Source of the DNA: JACMJP01 sp046160675
GTDB lineage: Bacteria; Bacteroidota; Bacteroidia; Chitinophagales; BACL12
Direction: 5' to 3'
Assembly (NCBI GenBank): GCA_046160675.1
Contig: JBJXHH010000245.1
Location: forward strand, 1-16,024
DNA: 16,024 nucleotides
The notes below the pieces were generated by a model. The model was not told the origin of the DNA. It was given only the letters and a program-made list of their open reading frames with translations, and searched no databases. Positions 1 through 5,933 of this stretch are shown here, piece after piece (positions within the stretch are counted from its first letter, which is position 1; every line of letters starts with the position of its first letter). Both the position numbers and the translations under genes were made by a program.

Positions 1-233
1 TCAAATTCCGTTGGAGCCGTCCCACCATCTATTCCATCTAAATCCCGAAAGGCGAAAACTGTTTCAATGCCACTGTCTATATTTTCAAATGAAAGCTCAA
101 TGCTTGTTATTATTTCTTCATCGCAGTTTTCGCATGGGGGCTCTTTTTCATCTTTATCACAACTTGCTGAAAAAAGACCTAGTGATAAAATTGTGCTTAA
201 GAGGAAATGAAAATTTATTTTTGTTCTTTTCAT
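1..233 (-). CDS. Surface lipoprotein next to a TonB receptor (partial, 3' end outside window)
   Basis: The first 77 codons of a lipoprotein are visible; the rest lies beyond the left edge. The ATG at 233-231 starts a lipoprotein signal peptide (MKRTK, then a hydrophobic stretch, then FSASC) with the lipid-modified cysteine at residue 25. The residues after it, DKDEKEPP, are strongly acidic. In Bacteroidota such a segment after the cysteine acts as a lipoprotein export signal that sends lipoproteins to the outer leaflet of the outer membrane. Further on come EEIITSIELSF and FRDLDGIDGG. From memory, this pattern is typical of short lipoproteins, sometimes annotated as a type 1 periplasmic-binding-fold family, that sit beside TonB receptors. 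The gene starts 34 bases after the receptor stop on the same strand, so the two are probably co-transcribed. A role as a surface partner of the receptor is inference. Confidence 0.8.
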   Translation of the reverse strand, partial: MKRTKINFHFLLSTILSLGLFSASCDKDEKEPPCENCDEEIITSIELSFENIDSGIETVFAFRDLDGIDGGTAPTEF

Positions 234-248
234 GATATTCATTTTACT

Positions 249-266
249 CCGGTTTGCGCCGGTTTG
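249..266. repeat. Direct repeat CCGGTTTG, period 10 bp
   Basis: Two perfect copies of CCGGTTTG (249-256 and 259-266), separated by CG, fill half of the 34-bp gap between the receptor stop and the lipoprotein start. The 10-bp period puts both copies on one face of the helix. The CCGG parts could also pair as a short 4-bp hairpin in the transcript. Its function is unknown. Confidence 0.55.
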
Positions 267-267
267 T

Positions 268-2589
268 TTATTCAATTTGTTTAAATATAAAAGGTATTTT
301 CATGCGGAGTGTAATGTTCCTTCCCATTTCATCGGCAAAATACCTGAACCTGTTCAGGTAATCCCGGTATGTTGTATTGAACATATTTTCACCTTCTATG
401 CTGAGGGTGATGGTTTGATGCTTCATTTTTAGATTAGTTCCGACTTGCATACCGAATAATGTATATTCCTGAGGAGGTGATACATAATCTGCTTCTTCAG
501 GAACTCTTATTTGCTCAAAAACATGTAACACCTCAGTTCCGATAAATAATTCTGAAAAACAATTCTTTGTATTGAAGAAATAAGTTGCACCGCCCCCAAT
601 CCTGTCAGCAGGCATACTTACTATCCAGGAATCATTTAACACATCTCTTGCTCTAAGTAAAGAGAGTCTTGCATCTGCTTGCAGCCTGAACGGGAAAAGA
701 TATTTCACTGTAGCATCAAGCCCGTATATGTTTGCATCCGTTTGTTTGTAGTAAAACACAGGAAAGGCCCCTCGGATTGTAAGTTGTGGAGGTAAGGTTG
801 GCTCAAGAAAAATGAAATCATTTATCTTGTACATATACACACCAGCATCAGCAAACCATACATCGTTATTCAGCTCAATACCCGTCTGTAAATTCAAGGA
901 AACTTCTTTATTTAGGTCTTCATTGCCGAACTCGAGTGAAGCTGCCCCATGATGAAGCCCGGAACTATACAATTCACTAACTGATGGTGCCCGCCATGCA
1001 GAACCAATAAAAAGGTTAAACTTGCAACTTTCATTTATGTTGTAATTGGCGCCTGCGTTCCAACTTATGTTTTCAAAATTATACGGAACAATTGTCAATT
1101 CTGAGTTTTCAAATAAGTAAGCTTCGAGCCACTTATAATCATACCTTAGGCCGACTTCAAACATGAATTCCCTGAAATCATATTGCTCAATTACATAGAG
1201 CCCGCCTGCATAACTCCTGAAGTTGGGAATGAAATAACTGTACTTACTGATGTTTTGCTGATTGATGAAATCAATTCCAATACTTCCTGAGAAATTATTC
1301 TTTATTGGATGCTTCCAGTCCAGGTTTCCAGTGATTGATCCTATATCAAAATATAAAGAAGGATTATTGAGAGCAGCCAGTGAATCATCTAATGGCCTAT
1401 CTGCATCATACTCACTGCGATAATTGTTTTGCAAGGCAACAGTAAAGTTAAACTTACCTTTACTGCTTGTATGTAAGGCTGAAGTTGATTTCAAAAGATG
1501 ATGTTGAATAAGCTGGTACGGCCGTCCAATCTGATAAGTAAAATCCTGTTGAATTAACGGTGTATCGCTTTCAAATGCAACAAGAAGATCAGTTACATTC
1601 CCAATATGTGACCCTGAAAAAATACCAACCTTTGTATTGTAAAAACTATAATACACTTCAGTTTCAAAATTGTTTCTATCGAAATGCAGTGCTGATGAAA
1701 AATTACCTTCTCTGTAGGCAGTGTTAGCAAGGTAGTAATTAGGCGTCTTTGTGTTTCCTCCAAACTTGTAAGTACCTTGTAACCTCCATGCAAATGCGGG
1801 TAACTGGTTAAGTCTTCCTTCAATTTGTGATGACAATGCGCCGCCATAGTTATTGCTGAATCCTACAAAATTCACTTTCCCGGTAACACCTGCCGAATCA
1901 GGCAAAAAGGCTGGATCAACAAGAATTACACCGCCGATTGCATCACTCCCGTACTTCACACTTTGCGCCCCTTTTATAACAGTTATGTTAGATGCTATAA
2001 ATGGGTCAATCTCAGGACCATGTTCGCTACCCCATTGTTGACTTTCCTGCCTAACACCATTGTTCATTATCAAAAGTCTGTAACTATGTAAGCCATGAAT
2101 GGCAGGTTTTGAAATGGAAGGCCCGGTTTGTAATGAAGTAAGTCCATTTATTTCTTTCAAAGCTTCTCCAAGACTTTTACCTTTAACAAACTCCAGTTCT
2201 TTAGCATCCAAAGTTTCTGTATTTGCCGTACCACTGTATGATGTTCTTTCGGCATGTACTGTTATGTCGTCAAGCAAATTGTCTTGGTGATTTAGTGAGT
2301 AGTTTATTTGCACACTTTCTGTTAACACCAAGGTATCTGTTACATCAGCACAGTAAATATGTTTTATACGCAAAGTATATGTGCCGCTGCAGATGTTATC
2401 TATTTTGAAGTAACCATTCACATCAGAAGTTGTACCCTGGTTAGTTTCAACAAGATAAACAGCAGCGAAAGCCAGCTTTTCATTATCATCTACATCGGTC
2501 AGGAAACCTGAAAATGAAAGGTTACATTGCTGCGTATACGCATGTGTATTGTAAAAGAAAATAAAGACTATAAATAAAATTATTCGCAT
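268..2589 (-). CDS. TonB-dependent outer-membrane receptor
   Basis: This is a 773-residue receptor for active uptake across the outer membrane, energised by TonB-ExbB-ExbD. The ATG at 2589-2587 is chosen because it begins directly with a signal peptide (MRIILFIVFIFFYNTHAYTQ); an in-frame TTG 42 bases upstream would add a poorly fitting leader. Residues about 22-102 form a carboxypeptidase-like regulatory domain (FSGFLTDVDDNE, then TTSDVNGYFKIDNICSGTY), common in Bacteroidota receptors. A TonB-box-like LDDITV and the plug follow at about 103-225, with IHGLHSYRLLIMNNGVRQ, GSEHGPEID and SVKYGSDAIGGV. The rest is the 22-strand barrel, ending in FIFKQIE. It lies between a small His/Cys protein upstream (62-bp gap) and a lipoprotein downstream. 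There is no SusD partner, so a glycan substrate is unlikely. A metal ion or metal complex is inferred from context; the SEHGPEID plug segment is loosely reminiscent of ZnuD-like zinc receptors. Confidence 0.93.
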   Translation of the reverse strand: MRIILFIVFIFFYNTHAYTQQCNLSFSGFLTDVDDNEKLAFAAVYLVETNQGTTSDVNGYFKIDNICSGTYTLRIKHIYCADVTDTLVLTESVQINYSLNHQDNLLDDITVHAERTSYSGTANTETLDAKELEFVKGKSLGEALKEINGLTSLQTGPSISKPAIHGLHSYRLLIMNNGVRQESQQWGSEHGPEIDPFIASNITVIKGAQSVKYGSDAIGGVILVDPAFLPDSAGVTGKVNFVGFSNNYGGALSSQIEGRLNQLPAFAWRLQGTYKFGGNTKTPNYYLANTAYREGNFSSALHFDRNNFETEVYYSFYNTKVGIFSGSHIGNVTDLLVAFESDTPLIQQDFTYQIGRPYQLIQHHLLKSTSALHTSSKGKFNFTVALQNNYRSEYDADRPLDDSLAALNNPSLYFDIGSITGNLDWKHPIKNNFSGSIGIDFINQQNISKYSYFIPNFRSYAGGLYVIEQYDFREFMFEVGLRYDYKWLEAYLFENSELTIVPYNFENISWNAGANYNINESCKFNLFIGSAWRAPSVSELYSSGLHHGAASLEFGNEDLNKEVSLNLQTGIELNNDVWFADAGVYMYKINDFIFLEPTLPPQLTIRGAFPVFYYKQTDANIYGLDATVKYLFPFRLQADARLSLLRARDVLNDSWIVSMPADRIGGGATYFFNTKNCFSELFIGTEVLHVFEQIRVPEEADYVSPPQEYTLFGMQVGTNLKMKHQTITLSIEGENMFNTTYRDYLNRFRYFADEMGRNITLRMKIPFIFKQIE

Positions 2590-2617
2590 GAAAAAAAATG
2601 AAATTGAAATGAAATCT

Positions 2618-2642
2618 ATTTCTACCGGCAAGCCGGTGAAAT
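2618..2642 (-). promoter_or_regulatory. 11-bp hairpin in the leader of the TonB receptor
   Basis: On the minus strand ATTTCACCGGC (2642-2632) pairs with GCCGGT (2629-2624) and GAAAT (2622-2618), leaving one bulged base at 2623 and two unpaired bases at the tip. It sits in the 62-bp gap between the small exported protein and the receptor, and a pyrimidine-rich tract with eight consecutive T leads from it to the receptor ATG. It could be an attenuator, a processing site or a stability element that sets the ratio of the two proteins. It is not a classical terminator, because the T run does not follow the stem directly. Confidence 0.5.
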
Positions 2643-2651
2643 GGGAAAAAT

Positions 2652-3005
2652 TTAAACAATTTCAGCAGGCGGGCCCCTGGTTGACTGATTAATTAGGTAG
2701 GTTGTAAACTGGTTGTTTTGAAAGTATGTATAATCAAAACTGAATTGATAAATTGAGCAAGGCAATTCTGCTTTTGGAATTTCTTTGCTTGCAGAAAAAT
2801 TGGTATCGCAAATGAAACAAGATGCGTTTTCTGAAACAGGATTAAATGTCGGTTGCGAATAGTTACATTCCTCAAGATGAGGTTCACAGAATTCCTTCTC
2901 TGTGTGGGGAAATAACAGGTGGTAATATTCTTTACTAACCACTGTTGAGAAAAACAACAGAAGCAGAGAATATGGAACAATCTTGTATGTTAGTAGTTTG
3001 CGCAC
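2652..3005 (-). CDS. Small exported His/Cys-containing protein with C-terminal RGPP motif
   Basis: This 117-residue protein of unknown function starts at the GTG at 3005-3003 (MRKLLTYKIVPYSLLLLFFS, a good signal peptide or anchor). An in-frame TTG at 3023 is rejected because it lies inside the -7 promoter box. The mature part contains HTEKEFCEPHLEEC, then CFIC (a CXXC), then another Cys, and ends in TRGPPAEIV. From memory, small exported proteins with scattered His/Cys, an aromatic-rich middle and a terminal R[AG]PP motif recur just upstream of TonB receptors in Bacteroidota. They usually carry no functional annotation. Gene order and the metal-ligand residues suggest a periplasmic or surface metal-binding accessory of the downstream receptor; this is inference. 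A second reading frame over the same region (about 2693-2980) lacks these features. Confidence 0.75.
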   Translation of the reverse strand: MRKLLTYKIVPYSLLLLFFSTVVSKEYYHLLFPHTEKEFCEPHLEECNYSQPTFNPVSENASCFICDTNFSASKEIPKAELPCSIYQFSFDYTYFQNNQFTTYLINQSTRGPPAEIV

Positions 3006-3020
3006 ATAGTAAGTGTCTAG

Positions 3021-3050
3021 CAAAAATAGCTAAGTTTCTTGTTATGCAAA
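3021..3050 (-). promoter_or_regulatory. Bacteroidota-type promoter for the RGPP protein/receptor module
   Basis: On the minus strand TTTG (3050-3047) is followed, after 18 bases, by TATTTTTG (3028-3021). This fits the Bacteroidota vegetative consensus TTTG / TAnnTTTG. Transcription should begin near 3014-3017, leaving only about 10 untranslated bases before the GTG at 3005. Confidence 0.65.
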
Positions 3051-3060
3051 GGATGATAAC
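3041..3060. promoter_or_regulatory. Inverted repeat GTTAT-N10-ATAAC over the -33 element (candidate operator)
   Basis: GTTAT (3041-3045) and ATAAC (3056-3060) form a perfect 5-bp inverted repeat that encloses the -33 TTTG of the module promoter. A repressor bound here would block RNA polymerase. GTTAT/ATAAC half-sites are reminiscent of Zur/Fur-family sites, but the spacing of 10 differs from the enterobacterial Zur box, so no regulator is assigned. Confidence 0.3.
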
Positions 3061-3105
3061 GCATCTATATATTCATGTAAAAGCGTCATAATAACTTTAC
3101 TTACT

Positions 3106-4656
3106 CTATAAACTTTCAAATACTGCGAAAGGGATAATCATTTCTTCTAAACTTACGCCGCCATGCTGGAAAGTGTTTTTGTAATAGTTCACATAGTAGT
3201 TATAATTATTCGGGTAAGCAAAAAATACATCTTCTTTTGCGAAAATAAATGTACTGCTGATATGTTGGCGGGGGAGGAATGCTTCTTCAGGTTTACGAAC
3301 TTCAAAAACATCTTTTTTATTGTATTGCAGATTTTTCCCGCTTTTATATCGAAGGTTTGTTGTTGTCTGCCTGTCTGCCACCACTTTGCTGGGTGTGTTT
3401 ACCCTGATGGTCCCATGATCCGTGGTAATAATGATCCGTATTTTTTTGCCTGCAAGTTTGCGTAATGCATTATGTAAGGGGGAATGATCAAACCAACTTT
3501 TAGTTAATGAGCGATAAGCTGCTTCGTCATTCGCTAACTCTTTCAACACTTCCATCTCTGTTCGGGCATGACTCAACATGTCAACAAAATTATATACGAT
3601 CACATTCAGGTCGTTGTTTAGCAAGTTTAATATATTATCTTCTAAATTCTTACCGTCACTATAGTGTAACACTTTGTTGTAAGAATATTTAATGTTGAGT
3701 TTATTACGTACAATATTGTCTTTAAGAAATTCCGGTTCCTGCATATTTTTTCCTCCTTCATCCTCATCGTTCAACCAAAGCCCAGGCATTCTTTTTTCTA
3801 TTTCTGAGGGCAGTAACCCGGCAAAGATTGCATTCCTGCAATATTGAGTTGCAGTTGGTAAAATACTGTACAAATAACTTTCCTGTACCATTTTAAAGTT
3901 CTCAGCTATCAGGGGTTCAATAGTTTTAAATTGATCATAACGAAGATTGTCTATCAGTATAAAAAACGTTGGTATCTTATCTTGTAACAGTGGAAACACT
4001 TTTTGCTTCAGCATTGTATGGGATAGAACCGGGATGGAATTGCCCTTTCCGTTTAACCAATTCAGATAATTTTTATCTATAAATTTTCCGAACCCAACAT
4101 TCGCTTCACTTTTTTGGGAGCTGAGTACTTCTTTCATTCCTGTAGAAGCAGAAGCATCCAATTGCAACTCCCAGTAAATTATTTTTTTATAGATGTCATA
4201 CCATTGTTCATGATCTAAATTATCCTGCAGGCTGAAAAATATTTTTTGAAATTCTTTCTGGTAACTCGAATCAGTTTTTTCACTTACCAGTCTTTTGTTA
4301 TCTACCAGTTTTTTAATTGTGAGCAACATTTGTTGCGGCTTTACAGGTTTTATCAGGTAGTCACTGATCTGTGAACCTATGGCATCTTCCATCAGGTTTT
4401 CTGTTTCGTTTTTTGTAATGAGCACTATGGGGATGTTAGGGCGTTTTTCTTTTATCTGCTGTAACGCTTCCAGGCCGGTTATGCCCGGCATCATTTCATC
4501 TAAAAAGATAAGATTAATATCAGGATCCAGGCATTTATCAACCGCATCCAATCCGTTACTTACAGGATCTACTGTATATCCTTTATCCTCAAGAAACAAG
4601 ATCAAAGGTTTTAGCATTTCAATCTCATCATCTGCCCATAAAATTTTTATACTCAT
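3106..4656 (-). CDS. porX: PorX, T9SS response regulator with PglZ phosphodiesterase domain
   Basis: PorX is the 516-residue response regulator of the PorXY system that controls T9SS genes in Bacteroidota; it is known to work with the ECF sigma factor SigP. Residues 1-120 are a receiver domain with acidic pocket D9/D10, phospho-acceptor D53 (FLDEMMPG), switch T81 and K103. A helical linker follows. From about residue 190 there is a PglZ domain of the alkaline-phosphatase superfamily, for which oligonucleotide phosphodiesterase activity has been reported in PorX. Likely zinc and catalytic positions are D236 (FILIDNLRYD), T268 (LPTATQY), D359 and H363 (VDMLSH), and D413/H414 (TTDHGTIR). All expected catalytic residues appear present and the length matches the family. 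The ATG at 4656 begins exactly at the receiver fold. It has no DNA-binding domain. No PorY kinase or sigP lies in the window. It is divergent from the HD/lipid A run. Confidence 0.93.
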   Translation of the reverse strand: MSIKILWADDEIEMLKPLILFLEDKGYTVDPVSNGLDAVDKCLDPDINLIFLDEMMPGITGLEALQQIKEKRPNIPIVLITKNETENLMEDAIGSQISDYLIKPVKPQQMLLTIKKLVDNKRLVSEKTDSSYQKEFQKIFFSLQDNLDHEQWYDIYKKIIYWELQLDASASTGMKEVLSSQKSEANVGFGKFIDKNYLNWLNGKGNSIPVLSHTMLKQKVFPLLQDKIPTFFILIDNLRYDQFKTIEPLIAENFKMVQESYLYSILPTATQYCRNAIFAGLLPSEIEKRMPGLWLNDEDEGGKNMQEPEFLKDNIVRNKLNIKYSYNKVLHYSDGKNLEDNILNLLNNDLNVIVYNFVDMLSHARTEMEVLKELANDEAAYRSLTKSWFDHSPLHNALRKLAGKKIRIIITTDHGTIRVNTPSKVVADRQTTTNLRYKSGKNLQYNKKDVFEVRKPEEAFLPRQHISSTFIFAKEDVFFAYPNNYNYYVNYYKNTFQHGGVSLEEMIIPFAVFESL

Positions 4657-4662
4657 GTTTTC

Positions 4663-4670
4663 TATTTTTG
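4663..4670 (+). promoter_or_regulatory. -7 box (TATTTTTG) for the HD/lipid A run
   Basis: This is a perfect match to TAnnTTTG on the plus strand. It predicts a start of transcription near 4674-4677 and a leader of about 35 bases to the TTG at 4710. The region where a -33 TTTG should lie is only T-rich (4644-4648), so the call rests mainly on the -7 box and its position. Confidence 0.4.
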
Positions 4671-4673
4671 CTT

Positions 4674-4705
4674 ATCAATAACCTCAAAATTACAAATCAA
4701 TAACC
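4674..4705. repeat. Perfect 10-bp direct repeat, 22-bp period, in the porX/HD divergent promoter
   Basis: ATCAATAACC occurs at 4674-4683 and at 4696-4705. The period of 22 bp is about two helical turns, so both copies face the same side of the DNA. The porX -7 box lies between them, and the first copy covers the predicted transcription starts of both divergent genes. The layout suits a dimer-binding operator, but no regulator is known from the sequence. Confidence 0.55.
4685..4692 (-). promoter_or_regulatory. -7 box (TAATTTTG) for porX
   Basis: This is a perfect TAnnTTTG match on the minus strand, 28 bases before the porX ATG, lying between the two copies of the direct repeat. A matching TTTG at -33 (about 4712-4717) is not present, so the promoter may be weak or activator-dependent. 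Confidence 0.4.
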
Positions 4706-4709
4706 GCCT

Positions 4710-5930
4710 TTGAATAAGAGAAAGATTTTTAACGACCCGGTGTATGGTTTTATTACAATACCCTATGAAATTATTTTTGATATTATTGAGCATTCATGGT
4801 TTCAAAGGCTCAGACGTATCCAGCAGTTGGGTTTAAGTAACCTTGTGTATCCCGGCGCAAATCACACAAGATTTCATCATGCACTCGGAGCTGTTCATCT
4901 TATGAGTAAAGCCGTGCAAGTATTACGGAGCAAGGGAATTGAGATAACTGATAATGAAGCTGAAGCTGTTACAATTGCCATATTACTTCATGATATGGGG
5001 CATGGGCCTTTCAGTCATGCCCTGGAGAAAACGATCATTTCCGTACATCATGAAGAGCTTTCCTTGGTTTTCATGCAGTTGCTCGAGAAAGAGTTCGGAA
5101 AAAAATTCCAACTTGCAATTGATATTTTTACCGGGCGATATCAAAAAAAATTTTTACACCAGCTTGTTTCTTCTCAGATTGATATTGACAGGCTCGATTA
5201 TCTAACAAGGGACTCTTATTTCACTGGTGTGCATGAAGGAGTAGTGGGTTATGACAGACTTATAGAAATGATGGATGTAGCGAATGATGAGTTAGTTATC
5301 GAGCAGAAAGGAATTTACTCAGTGGAAAAATTTATTATAGCCCGGCGGGTGATGTACTGGCAGGTTTATTTACATAAAACCGTCATCTGTGCTGAACAAA
5401 TGCTTATAAAAACTTTAAAGAGAGCCAAGTACCTTGCACATAGCGGTACTGAGCTTTTTGCAACACCTGCACTTCATTTCTTTTTGTACAATGATTTTGA
5501 AACCAAAGATTTTGCTGAGCAACCTGAAGTAATAGAAACATTTGCCCTTTTGGATGATGCTGATGTGTATGCTTCCTTAAAGGCCTGGCAACAATGTGAG
5601 GATAAAGTACTTTCTTTCCTCAGTAATGCGCTAATAAACAGAAGACTTTTCAAAATTGAACTTGAAAATGATGTAATAAGTAATGAACGTATTGCAAAAG
5701 TTACAAAACAGGTGGAAAAAGTTTTTAAAGTTGATGAATTTGACCTGCCATACTTTGTTTTTAATGACAGCACAAGTAACTCAGCTTATACCACAGAAAG
5801 TAACCGCATTAACATAAAACATCGTAACGGAACAGTATTAGATGTAGCAAAGGCAAGCGATCACCTGAACCTGGAGGCATTATCCGAAGCGGTGGTAAAA
5901 CACTATCTTTGCTATCCGAAAAATTTGTAA
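4710..5930 (+). CDS. HD-domain phosphohydrolase, SAMHD1/dGTPase-like
   Basis: This 406-residue metal-dependent phosphohydrolase of the HD superfamily is closest in motif layout to SAMHD1 and dGTP triphosphohydrolases, so dNTP hydrolysis is the likely but unproven activity. Metal ligands are H56 (TRFHHALG), H94/D95 (LLHDMGHGPFSH) and D160 in the motif DIDRLDYLTRD. Residues R161, Y164 and D168 line up with K312, Y315 and D319 of human SAMHD1. No N-terminal regulatory (SAM-like) domain is present. The TTG at 4710 is taken as the start because MNKRKIFNDPVYGFI is the normal N-terminus of this family and no nearby ATG keeps it. The gene ends 3 bases before lpxD, so it is co-transcribed with lipid A genes. 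A functional link to lipid A is not evident. Confidence 0.88.
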   Translation: MNKRKIFNDPVYGFITIPYEIIFDIIEHSWFQRLRRIQQLGLSNLVYPGANHTRFHHALGAVHLMSKAVQVLRSKGIEITDNEAEAVTIAILLHDMGHGPFSHALEKTIISVHHEELSLVFMQLLEKEFGKKFQLAIDIFTGRYQKKFLHQLVSSQIDIDRLDYLTRDSYFTGVHEGVVGYDRLIEMMDVANDELVIEQKGIYSVEKFIIARRVMYWQVYLHKTVICAEQMLIKTLKRAKYLAHSGTELFATPALHFFLYNDFETKDFAEQPEVIETFALLDDADVYASLKAWQQCEDKVLSFLSNALINRRLFKIELENDVISNERIAKVTKQVEKVFKVDEFDLPYFVFNDSTSNSAYTTESNRINIKHRNGTVLDVAKASDHLNLEALSEAVVKHYLCYPKNL

Positions 5931-5933
5931 CGG

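Noticed and set aside
1..2589. SusC/SusD polysaccharide utilisation pair
   Set aside because: The receptor is shorter than SusC proteins and the lipoprotein start does not resemble SusD; no glycan enzymes are nearby.
2590..2651. Separate promoter for the TonB receptor
   Set aside because: TAGATTTC on the minus strand is a near match, but the only TTG lies 10-12 bases upstream, too close for a -33 element.
2693..2980. Second minus-strand reading frame inside the RGPP-protein gene
   Set aside because: It lacks a signal peptide with a good start and the RGPP tail, and the promoter and Cys/His pattern fit the other frame.
3056..3089. Inverted repeat ATAACGC / GCGTCAT as a porX terminator
   Set aside because: Seven pairs including one G-T, a 20-base loop and no T run after it; too weak to call a terminator.
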